A stretch of 64,000 nt of DNA from Planctomycetota bacterium (lineage in GTDB: Bacteria > Planctomycetota > UBA1135 > GCA-002686595): positions 31,834 to 95,833 of the forward strand of contig JADJLZ010000021.1 in NCBI GenBank assembly GCA_016709875.1. The letters run 5' to 3'. The notes under the pieces were generated by a model. It was not told the DNA's origin. It made no database searches and saw nothing but the letters and a program-made list of their open reading frames with translations. Position 1 is the stretch's first letter. Each line of letters begins with the position of its first letter. Shown here piece after piece: positions 35,586-45,038 of this stretch. The position numbers were made by a program, and so were the translations under genes.

Positions 35586-36500
35586 TCAATCCGCGCTTGT
35601 TTCGAAAAGTTCCCGCAGCAGGCCAAAGCGCAGCCCCCGGCCACTCACCCGCACTTCGGCGGGCCGCACCCGTTCGAGGGCCGCGGCGGCGCACGCGAGC
35701 CCCGCGTGCAGGATCGAGGCGCGTTCGCGCTCGATCGGGAGTTCCAGGCGCCGCTCCAGCGGCAGCCTCGCGAGCCGCTCCGCCCAGCGCTCGGCGGCCT
35801 CGGGCCTGACGCGCGACCCTTCCACGGCCGCGTGGTCAAAGCGCTCGAGGCCGGACTCCAGACAGGCGAGGTTGATCGCGGTGCCGCCCAGCAGCACACA
35901 GGTCTCGCCAGCGGCGCCGGCCTCCGGCAGCGCCTGCGCCGCGCGCCGCGCCGTCGCGAGCAGCGCGTCGAAGTCCTCCGCGCGCGGAAAGCTCTCCGCG
36001 AGCACGACCGCGCCGATCGGGATCGAGTTGCGCGCGCTCCCGTCCGCGCCTGTGAATTCGGTGCTCCCGCCGCCGACGTCGACGATCGCCGTGCGCGAGC
36101 CCGGCCGTTCCGCGGCGACGGCGAGGTGCGAGAGGCGCGCCTCCTGCTCCTCGCTCAGCACCTCGAGCGCGAGCCCGCTGCGCGCACGGGCGCGCTCCAG
36201 GAACTCGTCCGCGTTGGCCGCACGGCGCAGCACCGCGGTGCCGACCGCGCGCGTGCGCTCGGCAGGCAGACCCAGTTCGCGCAGGCGCCGCGCGAATTCC
36301 TCGAGCACCCGCAGCCCGCGCTCGGCGGCCGCGGGCGCGATGCAGCCGCTGCGCGCGAGCCCCTCGCCCAGGCGCGGCGTGCGGCAGTGGTCCTCCCCCA
36401 CCTCGATCCGGCCCGCCGCGTCCACGCGGCCGACGAGCATCAGCACGGTGTTCGTGCCGACGTCGATCGCGGCCCAGCTCGGCTCGGTTCGCGCGGACAT
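35586..36500 (-). CDS. Ppx/GppA-family phosphatase
   Basis: The 304-residue protein is of the ASKHA fold: WAAIDVGTNTVLMLVG at the start (phosphate 1 loop), SEEQEARLSHLAV, AIVDVGGGSTEF (phosphate 2 loop) and CVLLGGTAINLACL. Ppx cleaves polyphosphate and GppA converts pppGpp to ppGpp; sequence alone does not say which. At 304 residues it is the short form without the C-terminal HD-like domain. It is the last gene of a minus-strand cluster that starts with gltX and begins 5 bases after the propeller gene ends. Confidence 0.88.
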   Translation of the reverse strand: MSARTEPSWAAIDVGTNTVLMLVGRVDAAGRIEVGEDHCRTPRLGEGLARSGCIAPAAAERGLRVLEEFARRLRELGLPAERTRAVGTAVLRRAANADEFLERARARSGLALEVLSEEQEARLSHLAVAAERPGSRTAIVDVGGGSTEFTGADGSARNSIPIGAVVLAESFPRAEDFDALLATARRAAQALPEAGAAGETCVLLGGTAINLACLESGLERFDHAAVEGSRVRPEAAERWAERLARLPLERRLELPIERERASILHAGLACAAAALERVRPAEVRVSGRGLRFGLLRELFETSAD

Positions 36501-36505
36501 GCGCG

Positions 36506-37363
36506 TCAGAGCGTAGCGCCCGAGGCCTGCGGGAAGGAGCCGAAGCAGCGGCCGTCGAGCGCGAAGACCTGGATGCGCTCTCCGCCGCGGTCGAGCAGCG
36601 CGACGCGCGTGTGGCGCTCGTCCTCGCCTTCCTCGACGCACAGCGAGCAGGGATCGCTGACGCTGCCCTCGTCCTCGCCCTCGGAGGCGATCACGCGCGC
36701 CAGCGAGCCGTCGGGCTCGAGCAGGAAGAGCGCGCTCGCCTCGCCCGCCTGCGCCGCGAGCACGCGTCCGTCCTCGAGCGGCGCGATCGCGCAGGGCCGG
36801 AAGCCGCCGGTGCGCAGGGCGTAGTGGAACTCGCCATCGCGGAAGACCTGGATGCGTGCGGCGTGCTCCTCGCAGGCGTGCAGCGTCCGGCCGCGCAGCG
36901 CAAGGTCGCACAGACCGCGGAAGCGCCCCTGCGGATCGCCCAGCGGCCGCAACGAGGAGCGCAGCTTGCCCTGCGCATCGAAGAGCGCCAGCGCGTGGCG
37001 CCGCTCCCCGCCCGAACCGGCGAGCAGCACGAGATCGTCCTCCACGCCCTGCGCGGCGAGCGCGGCGAGCTGCTCGAAACCGCCAGCCGCGTCCGAGCGG
37101 CCGCTCGGACCCGCCAGGCGCTGCACCTCGACTCCGAAGACGCTGAACGCGCGCAGCGCGCGCGCACCACGGTCGGCGATCCACACGCGATGGTCGCCGT
37201 CGATCGCGAGGCCGCGCGGGTCGCAGGCGCTGTCCGGGCAGGCGGGAATCGCAAAGCCCTGGCCCAGTCGCCGGCCGTCCCAGTCGTAGGGCACGACCCG
37301 CGCACCACGTTCCTCGCGCAGCACGTAGAGCACGCCGGCGGCCGAGGCGAGAGCCGCCTTCAT
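36506..37363 (-). CDS. NHL-type beta-propeller protein
   Basis: The 285-residue protein has repeated NHL-like blades: PRGLAIDGDHRVWIADRGARALRAFS, DPQGRFRGLCDLALRGRTLHACEEHAARIQVFRDG, VSDPCSLCVEE..VALLDRGGERIQVFALDG. There is no signal peptide. NHL propellers bind proteins or nucleic acids; no enzyme motif is visible. Its start overlaps the phosphoesterase stop (ATGA), so the two are coupled. The function is not recognised. Confidence 0.7.
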   Translation of the reverse strand: MKAALASAAGVLYVLREERGARVVPYDWDGRRLGQGFAIPACPDSACDPRGLAIDGDHRVWIADRGARALRAFSVFGVEVQRLAGPSGRSDAAGGFEQLAALAAQGVEDDLVLLAGSGGERRHALALFDAQGKLRSSLRPLGDPQGRFRGLCDLALRGRTLHACEEHAARIQVFRDGEFHYALRTGGFRPCAIAPLEDGRVLAAQAGEASALFLLEPDGSLARVIASEGEDEGSVSDPCSLCVEEGEDERHTRVALLDRGGERIQVFALDGRCFGSFPQASGATL

Positions 37364-38226
37364 GCGGGCTCCAGCGTGGCGAAGACGAGCTCCGCGCTCG
37401 CGCGCACGCGCAGCGGCACGCCGATCACGCCCAGACCGCGCGAGACGATCACGCGCGTCGTGCCTGCGGAGAAGCGCGCACCGGGGTTCGGCGGACCGAG
37501 CCGGCGCAGGAGCGGCAGGTCGATCTGCGAGCCGTGCGCGTGACCGCAGAGCATCAGCGCGCACGCGGGACTGGCGAGCAGGCGCGCGCGGCCGGGGTTG
37601 TGCACGAGCAGGATCTCCGGCTCGCCCGCTCGCTCCTGCGCGCGCGCGCGGGCGACGTCGAGCTCGCGCGCCTCCTCGAGATCCTCCAGACCGCAGACCC
37701 ACAATCCGGCGCCGTCGTGCTCCAGGCGCAGCGCCTCGTCGCGCAGGAAACGGATGCCGCGCGCGGCCGCCTCCTGCGCGATGCGGCCCTCGAGCCGTCC
37801 GCGGTAGTCGTGGTTGCCGAAGACCGCCAGCGTCCCATGCCGCGTGCGCAGCGCGGCGAGGTCGTCGAGCACGCGCAAGGCGTCGCTCCAGCGGTGCGTG
37901 ATGAAGTCGCCGGTGATCACGGCCAGATCGCAGTGCGAGCGGTTGACGCACTCCACCGCGTGCGCGAGGTCGCCGCGGCCGAGGAAGGGCCCGGCGTGCA
38001 GGTCCGAGAGCTGCGCCACGCGAAAGCCCGCGAGGGCTGGCGCGAGCGCGTGCACCTCGACGCGCTCTTCGCGCAGGCGCAGGCGCCCTCGCGCGAGGAA
38101 GCGCGCGCGGTAGAAGGCGCGACCGCAAAGGGCCCGGGCGAGCGACTCGGCGGCCCGGAAGAACGCGCGGCGCGCGAATCCGTGCCTGCGCGGCGGCACG
38201 CGGTGAGGGGCGACGGAAGGCGGCAC
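37360..38226 (-). CDS. YkuE/YaeI-type metallophosphoesterase
   Basis: The 288-residue calcineurin-like phosphoesterase has RVAQLSDLHAGPFL (D-x-H), LAVITGDFITH (GDxx), AVFGNHDYRG (GNHD), ILLVHNPGRARL and LCGHAHGSQIDLPLL (GHxH). The last motif with GSQI is characteristic of the YkuE/YaeI group, which acts on lipid head groups or related phosphodiesters at the membrane. The N terminus is Arg-rich and hydrophobic in patches (RAFFRAAESLARALCGRAFYRARF). Start: GTG at 38226 or, nine codons further on, GTG at 38199; neither has a strong ribosome site. Confidence 0.85.
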   Translation of the reverse strand: MPPSVAPHRVPPRRHGFARRAFFRAAESLARALCGRAFYRARFLARGRLRLREERVEVHALAPALAGFRVAQLSDLHAGPFLGRGDLAHAVECVNRSHCDLAVITGDFITHRWSDALRVLDDLAALRTRHGTLAVFGNHDYRGRLEGRIAQEAAARGIRFLRDEALRLEHDGAGLWVCGLEDLEEARELDVARARAQERAGEPEILLVHNPGRARLLASPACALMLCGHAHGSQIDLPLLRRLGPPNPGARFSAGTTRVIVSRGLGVIGVPLRVRASAELVFATLEPA

Positions 38227-38248
38227 GGGCCAGCAGGATAGCGCGCTC

Positions 38249-39091
38249 TCAGTGCTGCGTGGCGGGATCGAGCGACAAGCGCGCGCGGAACTCTTCGCCC
38301 GGCGCGAGCGCGCGCAGTCCCGCCGCATCACGAAAGCTTGCCCCCGACGCGAGGGGGCGCACGTACAGGCCTTCGGCATCGATGCCCATCTCGAGCACGC
38401 CCGAGGGGCACTCCACGAGCCCCACCGCCGTGCTGACCGTGCAGGCCCCATGCCCCTCGAGGTGACCGCCGAAGAGGCGCACGCGCAGCGGGCGGAAGCT
38501 CTCGCACTGCAGCGCGCCCTCGCCCTCGAGCACGAGCTCGCTGTGCTCGTCCTGGACGCGCACGCGCGCCTTCTCCGCCACGACGATCTGCGAGCCGCGC
38601 ACGAGCGCGCGCGCGGCATCGCCCGGCGCGATCATGTGCTGGTCAACCTCGACCGCGCCGTAGAGCGCGAGCGCGTTCGCCTCGCGCACCTCGTTCCCCG
38701 GCAGGCCGATCGCGCCGAAGACGGCCAGCGCCACGAACGGGAGCGCGAGCGCGAGCCACCCCCCGCGCTTGCGCGGCTTCCAGCGCACGCGCGTGGGCGG
38801 CGGCGAGAAGGCGATCAGCGAGCGCCGCGCCGGCGGCTCCTCGGTCTGCGCTTGGGCGGGGCGCGCGGGCGCACCCGGCGCGCTCGGGATCTCGGGGCCT
38901 CCCTTGCGCGCGCGGTGCAGGCGCGAGAGCATCTCGACCGTGTCGCGGTAGTGCTCGTCGCACTCGCGGCAGGCGGCGAGGTGCGCGCGCCACTCCGCGC
39001 GGCGGTCGAGCGCACCGCCGCCCGAGAGGAAGCCGCGCGTGAGTTCACGCGCTTCCTTGCAATCCAGAGTGCTGTCGCCTCGAAGCGGCAT
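38249..39091 (-). CDS. zinc-finger anti-sigma-like protein with FecR-type periplasmic domain
   Basis: The 280-residue protein has an N-terminal zinc-binding anti-sigma motif (EWRAHLAACRECDEHY: H-x3-C-x2-C), a Pro/Ala linker, a membrane helix (GGWLALALPFVALAVFGAIGL, about 112-132) and a FecR-like outside domain (PGDAARALVRGSQIVVAEKARVRVQDEHSELVLEGEG). This is a transmembrane anti-sigma layout, but no ECF sigma gene adjoins it; the upstream neighbour is gltX, 44 bases away. The start at 39091 places the zinc site near the N terminus. Confidence 0.72.
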   Translation of the reverse strand: MPLRGDSTLDCKEARELTRGFLSGGGALDRRAEWRAHLAACRECDEHYRDTVEMLSRLHRARKGGPEIPSAPGAPARPAQAQTEEPPARRSLIAFSPPPTRVRWKPRKRGGWLALALPFVALAVFGAIGLPGNEVREANALALYGAVEVDQHMIAPGDAARALVRGSQIVVAEKARVRVQDEHSELVLEGEGALQCESFRPLRVRLFGGHLEGHGACTVSTAVGLVECPSGVLEMGIDAEGLYVRPLASGASFRDAAGLRALAPGEEFRARLSLDPATQH

Positions 39092-39135
39092 TCCGGGGGC
39101 TGGATCGGTCGAAGTCCCGCGCGGCTTGAGCGCGA

Positions 39136-40608
39136 TCAGGAAAGCCTTTCCAGCGCGAGTTCGAGCCGCCGCAGGCTGCGCTGCGGCCCGAGCCAGGCGA
39201 GCACCTCGAGGGTATCCGGACCGCCCGCCATTCCCGAAAGTGCGCAGCGCAGCGGCTGCAGCAGTTCGGGCGTCTTCAGGCCGCGCTCGGTCTGGAAGAG
39301 CTTGACGCCCTCGCGCAGCGCCGCGACATCGACGCCGTCCGCGATGCGCGGCCGCAGCCACTCGAGGAAAGCGCGCAGCGTCTCGACGCGGCCCGCGTGC
39401 TTGCGCGCGTTGCGCTCGGCGGTCTCCTCGTAGACGAGCTTCTCGTCGGAGGCGAAGAGGTAGGCGATCTGTCCCGGCAGTTCCGAGTAGGTGCGGATGC
39501 GCTCCTTCGAGCCAGCGACCAGCGCGTGGTACCAGGCGCGCCGCGTCTGGAGTTCGCTCTCGCTCGCGAGGCCGGCGGCCTCGACGAAGGGCGCGCACAT
39601 CTCCGCCACGTGCTCGACGCTGTCGCGGCGGATGTACTCGCCCGACATCCACAGGAACTTCTCCATGTCGAAGATCGCACCGCCCTTGGTGACATCCTTG
39701 ATGTCGAAGTGCGCGACGAGCTCCTCGACCGAGAAGATCTCCTGCGTGCCGTTCAGCGCCCAGCCCTGCAGGCACAGGAAGTTGACCACCGCCTCGCGCG
39801 GGAAACCCTTCTCGCGGTAGTCCTGCAGCGCCGTGTCGCCGGTGCGCTTGCTGAGCTTCTTGCGGTCGGTGCCCAGCATCAGCGGCAGGTGGCCGAACTC
39901 CGGCGTCGGCGCGGAGAAGGAGCGGTAGAGCAGCACCTGCTTGGGCGTGTTGACCAGGTGCTCCTCGCCGCGGAACACGTGGCTGATGCGCATGTCGATG
40001 TCGTCGCACACGACCACGAAGTTGTAGGTCGGCGAGCCGTCCGAGCGCACCATGACCCAGTCCTCGACCTCGCGGTTGTCGAAGCTCATCTCGCCGCGGA
40101 TCAGGTCGTGGAAGCGCGTCGTGCCCTGCGGGACGGCAAAGCGCAGCGTGTTCGGCTCGCCGGCCTCGACGCGCGCAGCCGCCTCCGCGGGCGCGAGCGG
40201 ACGGCAACGGCCGTCGTAGGCGCTCTTCTCCTTGCGCGCTTCCTGCTGCTTGTTCAGCTCTTCGAGCCGTTCGCGCGAGCAGAAGCAGTGGTAGGCGCGG
40301 CCCTCCGAGAGCAGGCGCGCGGCCATCTCGCGGTGGCGCGCGATGCGCTGCGACTGGTGGTAGGGCGCGTGCGGGCCGCCGACATCGGGGCCCTCGTCCC
40401 AGTGGATGCCCAGCCAGCGCAGGCCGTCGAGAATCGCCAGCTCGTACTCCTTGGTCGAGCGTTCGGGGTCGGTATCCTCGATGCGCAGCAAGAAGGCGCC
40501 GCCGTGGCGCCGCGCGTAGGCCCAATTGAAGAGCGCCGTGCGCGCGCCCCCGATGTGGAGCTTGCCGGTGGGACTGGGAGCGAAACGGACGCGGATGTTC
40601 GATGCCAC
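39136..40608 (-). CDS. gltX: glutamate--tRNA ligase
   Basis: Glutamyl-tRNA synthetase charges tRNA-Glu in the cytoplasm. The 490-residue class I enzyme has the HIGH-type motif PSPTGKLHIGGAR (HIGG, 18-21), LRIEDTDPERS, the CFCSRERL segment near 108 (remnant of the zinc-binding insert), HVFRGEEHLVNTPKQ and KLSKR at 251-255. Length and order are normal. It leads the minus-strand cluster down to the Ppx/GppA gene and is divergent from the adenosine deaminase gene by 53 bases. Confidence 0.96.
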   Translation of the reverse strand: MASNIRVRFAPSPTGKLHIGGARTALFNWAYARRHGGAFLLRIEDTDPERSTKEYELAILDGLRWLGIHWDEGPDVGGPHAPYHQSQRIARHREMAARLLSEGRAYHCFCSRERLEELNKQQEARKEKSAYDGRCRPLAPAEAAARVEAGEPNTLRFAVPQGTTRFHDLIRGEMSFDNREVEDWVMVRSDGSPTYNFVVVCDDIDMRISHVFRGEEHLVNTPKQVLLYRSFSAPTPEFGHLPLMLGTDRKKLSKRTGDTALQDYREKGFPREAVVNFLCLQGWALNGTQEIFSVEELVAHFDIKDVTKGGAIFDMEKFLWMSGEYIRRDSVEHVAEMCAPFVEAAGLASESELQTRRAWYHALVAGSKERIRTYSELPGQIAYLFASDEKLVYEETAERNARKHAGRVETLRAFLEWLRPRIADGVDVAALREGVKLFQTERGLKTPELLQPLRCALSGMAGGPDTLEVLAWLGPQRSLRRLELALERLS

Positions 40609-40661
40609 GCGGCACAGGATACGCGGTGGAGCAAGGCCCTCAAAACGGCTAGATTCGCGGC

Positions 40662-41783
40662 ATGCCTCCCGAAGCGCTCCTCCGGCCCTCGCGTTCGGTC
40701 GTCGAGCGCGCTCCCAAGGTCCTGCTGCACGAACACCTCGACGGCGGTCTGCGCCCCCAGACGCTGCTCGACCTCGCGCGCGAGACGGGCTACCCCGGCC
40801 TGCCCCAGAGCGAGCCCGCGAAGCTCGCCAGCTGGTTCGCCTCGGGTGCTGACCGCGGCAGCCTGGCGCTGTACCTGGAGGGCTTCCGCCACACGATCGC
40901 GCTGATGCAGACGGCCGAGGCGCTGGAGCGCGTCGCGTTCGAGTTCGTCGAGGACATGGCGCGCGACCAGGTGGTCTACGCCGAGGTGCGCTTCGCGCCG
41001 CACTTCCACACGCAGGGCGGGCTGGGCCTCGACGGCGTGATGGAGGCCGTGATGCGCGGACTGCGGCGCGGGATGGAGCAGTACCCCGTGCGCGTGGGTG
41101 TGATCGTGTGCGCGATGCGCAACCTCTCCTCGATGCTCTCGATGCAGATGGCCGAGCTCGCCGTCGCCTGGCGCAGCCGCGGCTGCGTGGGCTTCGACCT
41201 CGCCGGTGAGGAGGCGGGCCACCCGGCCAAGCACCACATCGACGCCTTCCAGCTCGTGAAGCGCATGAACTTCAGCATCACGATCCACGCCGGCGAGAGC
41301 TTCGGGCCGGAGAGCATCTGGCAGGCGCTGCAGTACTGCGGCGCGCACCGCATCGGCCACGGCACGCGCCTGGTCGAGGACATGGTGATCTACGAGGGCA
41401 AGCCGATCAGCCTGGGCCCGCTGGCGCAGTACGTGCTCGACCACCGCGTCCCGATCGAGATCTGCCTGTCCTCCAACGTGCACACGGGCGCAGCGCAGAG
41501 CCTCGCGCGCCATCCCTTCCCGCACTACCTCGCCAAGGGCTACCGCGTCACGCTCAACACCGACAACCGGCTGATGAGCCGCACCAGCATGACCGACGAG
41601 TACATGCTCGCGGTCGAGCACTTCGGCTGCACGCTCGAGCAGCTGGAGAAGCTCGCCATCAACGGCATGAAGAGCGCGTTCGCGAACTACGACGAGCGCA
41701 TCGCGCTGATCTTCGAGCGCATCAAGCCCGGCTATGCCCGCCTGCGCGAGGAGATCGCGCGCGCGCCGCTGCGGCCTCAGTAG
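40662..41783 (+). CDS. adenosine deaminase-family enzyme
   Basis: The 373-residue TIM-barrel amidohydrolase has the ADA metal site: LLHEHLDGGLRP (H-x-H), ITIHAGESFGPESIW (His and the catalytic Glu), IGHGTRLVED and VTLNTDNRLMSRTSMTDEY with the Asp. These match adenosine deaminase (adenosine to inosine); the TDN (instead of TDD) variant also occurs in characterised ADAs, while aminodeoxyfutalosine deaminase is the main alternative. The 3' end overlaps the convergent dihaem protein gene by 7 bases. Confidence 0.9.
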   Translation: MPPEALLRPSRSVVERAPKVLLHEHLDGGLRPQTLLDLARETGYPGLPQSEPAKLASWFASGADRGSLALYLEGFRHTIALMQTAEALERVAFEFVEDMARDQVVYAEVRFAPHFHTQGGLGLDGVMEAVMRGLRRGMEQYPVRVGVIVCAMRNLSSMLSMQMAELAVAWRSRGCVGFDLAGEEAGHPAKHHIDAFQLVKRMNFSITIHAGESFGPESIWQALQYCGAHRIGHGTRLVEDMVIYEGKPISLGPLAQYVLDHRVPIEICLSSNVHTGAAQSLARHPFPHYLAKGYRVTLNTDNRLMSRTSMTDEYMLAVEHFGCTLEQLEKLAINGMKSAFANYDERIALIFERIKPGYARLREEIARAPLRPQ

Positions 41784-44700
41784 GCGATCGTCTTGAAGAG
41801 CAGGCTGTCGAGCGCCATCACGTAGGGCGCCGCGCCGCCGGGAGCCTGCGCGTCGGTGACGACGAAGTACAAGAGGCCCATCGACAGGCTCTGCGGCGGG
41901 AGCGGCGCGACGAAGCGCGCGCGGCCGGTCGTGCCGGTCTGCGCCTGCAGGTTGTTCGCGACGAGCGTGAGCGTGCCGTCGAAGCGCACCTGGTAGAGCG
42001 AGGCGTGCACCGTGTAGCCCGCGCCGACGTGCACGCCGCCGCTCGCTAGGCGCACGTCCGACTGCAGCTGGTTCGCCGGCTGGCCGGGCAGCAGGCTGAG
42101 CGAGATCGTGTCCACTGCGGCGGGGTCGCCGAGCACGCGCGGCAGCGTGTGGAAGTTCGTGCTGGTGTCGATCGTGACGTTGCCCGAGGGATCGCGCATC
42201 AGCAGCTGGATGTTGATCGCGCTGTTCGGCTCCAGACCGTCGAGCACGACGTCGTGGTGCGTGTCGTAGGCCGGCGGCCCGAGCGGCAGGCGCTGCACGA
42301 CATAGCCGCCGTTGTAGGAGATCCAGACCTTGGTCATCTCCGAGGTGTCGAACTCGAACTTGATCGCGTTGGTCGAGGCCCACAGGAAACGCGCGGGGCC
42401 GACGAGCGTCGCGCCCTGCGTGTCGGGCGAGCTCGTGTCGGGCGTGAGCGGGTTCATGCCCCAGTCCGCCTCGTAGCCGTCGGGATAGTGGTCAGAGTCG
42501 GTGTCCCAGTCCTCCGGATCGGTGCCGAGGCGGTCCTCGTCCTGGTCCCACAGCCCGTCGCAGTCGCGGTCCAGGCCGAAGGGGTAGCCCATGCCCAGCG
42601 GCAGACCGACGAAGGTCACCGGGCGACCGGCCGCGGCCTCGGCCAGAAGGGCGGCGTGGTCCAGCTGCGGGGCGGAGCGCATCGCCGGCTGGTACAGGCC
42701 GGTCGCGGGGTCGTAGCGGCCGTGGAGCTGCAGCAGCGTCCCGCCCGCGAGCACGATCGGCGCGCGGTAGAAGATCAGGTCGCAGTTGTGCCGGCGCGCC
42801 TGGTTTTCCAAGAGGGCCAGATCGCTCGCGAGGAAGCTCCCGGCGTTGGCCGCGTGGGCGGTCGCGAGGTAGCCCGCGGCGGGCGCGAGGCCCGAGTCGA
42901 ACTCCTCGAGGAAGGCGACCACCTGGTCGGCCTCGGTCGAGGAGAGGTTGAAGGTCGGCAGGCCGGTCTGCGGATCGGGGCGCAGCACCGCGTCGCGCAG
43001 CGTCGCCGCGCCGCCGCCGTGCGTCCAGCCCGCGCCGATCTCCGTGCGCGTGCCGAAGTCGCCGCCGATCACGAAGCTCGGCGCGCCCTTGTCCCCCACG
43101 CCGCGCAGGGCCGGCACCGCGGCGGAATGGATCACGCCAGCGGCGACATCCGTCACGACGTCGCCGCGCGTTCCCAGCGGGAGCTGGTGGCAGGAGGCGC
43201 AGGTGAGGTTCCCGAGCACGGGCTTCTGCAGGAAGATGTTGGCTCCCGCGAGGGCCTGGGCCGAGTAGCGCCGGTCGAGCGCGGCGCGCGGGTTGGGCGG
43301 GTAGACCAGGCGGTTCAGGTAGTGGCGCAGGTACTGGAAGTCAGGCCCGATCTGCGCCGCCTGCCCGCCGACCTGGTTCTCGAGCAGCGTCGCGAAGGCG
43401 CTCTGGAAGTCGTTGATGCTCTGCTTCTCGCCGCGCCAGTGGTAGGGCGCGATCTCCTGCATGCGCCGCACGCTCTGCGTCACGAGCGCGCCCTTGTCGT
43501 CGAGCGGGTAGGCGAGCTGGTCGTTGGGCGTGCCCTCGGGGTCGAGGAAGTTCGAGAGATCCCAGGCGAGACCGTCGCGGTGGCCGTCGACGTGGCACGA
43601 GGCGCACGAGGAGGTGTGCGACTTGGAGAAATCCGCGTTGGCGAAGAGGTGCCGCCCGAGGCGCTCCTCGTCGGTGATGCCCTCGAAGCCCAGCGTGAAG
43701 GGCAGGCTCGCCGTGACGTCGTAGTTGCCGCCGCCGGGCAGCGCGTTCAGGTCGACCGCGGTCAGACTGTTGTCCGTGCGCAGGTAGACATAGAGCTTCG
43801 CGCCGCCGAGCGCGGAAAGCGTCGCGCGCGGGCCAGTGCCGCGCGGATAGCTCTGCTTGGGCGGCAGGCGCACGACGCCGCTCCAGACCGCGACCGGGCC
43901 GGGCTGTACGTCGAGCACGGCCACGAGGTCGCTGCCGAAGCCGGAGACGTAGGCGCGCGTGCCGCTGGCGTTGAAGCTCACCGAGGTCGGCTGCGCGCAC
44001 TTCACGAGGCCCGGTCCGAGCGCGTCGAGATCGATCACGAGCGGCGGCGCGCTGCTGGCCGTGTTCACCACCGTGATGCGGTTGGAGACCACCTGGCCGG
44101 CGACGAAGTTCTTCTCGCCGCGGTGCAGCGCGTTGAGCGCGTCGGTGTTGGGGATCCACAGCTCGGTCGTGCCCGGCCGCGGACAGACATCGAAGAGCGT
44201 CGTCCCCAGGCCCGTGCGCGTCGCCGAGAGGTCGAGCGAGTCTTGCGCCGGGTTGTGCTTGGTGGTGATCGAGAACAGGTCGCGGTCGGGCAGCGGCGTC
44301 ACGCCCGCGCCGCTGACCTCGCGCACGCCGATCACCTGCTCGGGATGGCCGGGCGCCCCGATCGGCGCCGTGTTGTTGCCCGAGTTGAAGGAGACGAGCC
44401 ACACGCGGCCGTTGGCCCACACGATCCCGCGCGGATCGCGTGCGGGGATCGGAATCGACTTCACCACCGTGCTGCTCGCGCTGGAGATCACGTCGACGCG
44501 ATCGACCTCGGAGCACGTGACGTAGGCGCGGTCGCCGGTGTCGGTGAAGGCGATGCCGTGCGGACCTGCGCCCACGCGCACGCTGCGCAGGATGGTCGCG
44601 TTCGGCCCGTCGACGATCGAAACACTCGAGGCGACCTCGTCGACGACCCAGTACTCCTCCGTGCCCGGCCGGCGCACGATCGAGACCGCGCCGACGCCGA

Positions 44701-44959
44701 CGGGGATCTCGTACAGGCGGACGTCGCTCGAGGTATCGAAGACCTCGATGCGCGCGCCGGGCGAGTTGAGTGTGTACAGGCGCGAGCCGTCACCGGAGAG
44801 CGCGAGCGGGCGCAGCTGCGCGCGCTCGAAGTTCAGGTAGCGGCCCTTCTGGTTGTCGCGCGGGATGTCGAGGTCGGTCAGGGTTCCCTGTGCAAACAGC
44901 GGAACGCCCGTGGCGACGAGCGCGAGTGCTCCGACGAGCTGCCGGTACGAGCGATGCAT
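41777..44959 (-). CDS. exported dihaem cytochrome with YncE-like beta-propeller
   Basis: This 1060-residue protein has a signal peptide (QLVGALALVATGVPLFAQG). Residues about 45-400 are a YncE-type seven-blade propeller (RLYTLNSPGARIEVFDTSS, YWVVDEVASSVSIVDG, RAYVTCSEVDRVDVISS). Two c-type haem sites follow, CASCHVDGH at 452 and CASCHQLP at 587, within a cytochrome c peroxidase-like region (LLENQVGGQAAQIGPD, LNRLVYPPNPRAALD). Then come thrombospondin-like calcium repeats (DRDCDGLWDQDEDRLGTDPE, DTDSDHYPDGYE) and a fibronectin-III-like end. Electron-transfer role likely; substrate unknown. No Met/His distal ligand was verified. Confidence 0.8.
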   Translation of the reverse strand: MHRSYRQLVGALALVATGVPLFAQGTLTDLDIPRDNQKGRYLNFERAQLRPLALSGDGSRLYTLNSPGARIEVFDTSSDVRLYEIPVGVGAVSIVRRPGTEEYWVVDEVASSVSIVDGPNATILRSVRVGAGPHGIAFTDTGDRAYVTCSEVDRVDVISSASSTVVKSIPIPARDPRGIVWANGRVWLVSFNSGNNTAPIGAPGHPEQVIGVREVSGAGVTPLPDRDLFSITTKHNPAQDSLDLSATRTGLGTTLFDVCPRPGTTELWIPNTDALNALHRGEKNFVAGQVVSNRITVVNTASSAPPLVIDLDALGPGLVKCAQPTSVSFNASGTRAYVSGFGSDLVAVLDVQPGPVAVWSGVVRLPPKQSYPRGTGPRATLSALGGAKLYVYLRTDNSLTAVDLNALPGGGNYDVTASLPFTLGFEGITDEERLGRHLFANADFSKSHTSSCASCHVDGHRDGLAWDLSNFLDPEGTPNDQLAYPLDDKGALVTQSVRRMQEIAPYHWRGEKQSINDFQSAFATLLENQVGGQAAQIGPDFQYLRHYLNRLVYPPNPRAALDRRYSAQALAGANIFLQKPVLGNLTCASCHQLPLGTRGDVVTDVAAGVIHSAAVPALRGVGDKGAPSFVIGGDFGTRTEIGAGWTHGGGAATLRDAVLRPDPQTGLPTFNLSSTEADQVVAFLEEFDSGLAPAAGYLATAHAANAGSFLASDLALLENQARRHNCDLIFYRAPIVLAGGTLLQLHGRYDPATGLYQPAMRSAPQLDHAALLAEAAAGRPVTFVGLPLGMGYPFGLDRDCDGLWDQDEDRLGTDPEDWDTDSDHYPDGYEADWGMNPLTPDTSSPDTQGATLVGPARFLWASTNAIKFEFDTSEMTKVWISYNGGYVVQRLPLGPPAYDTHHDVVLDGLEPNSAINIQLLMRDPSGNVTIDTSTNFHTLPRVLGDPAAVDTISLSLLPGQPANQLQSDVRLASGGVHVGAGYTVHASLYQVRFDGTLTLVANNLQAQTGTTGRARFVAPLPPQSLSMGLLYFVVTDAQAPGGAAPYVMALDSLLFKTIAY

Positions 44960-45038
44960 GGGGTGACTCCTGGTGCGGCGGTTCTGCGCGTCCCGCCACG
45001 GTTAAGCTTATGCGACGAATGGCCTCCCGGCCATGCGT

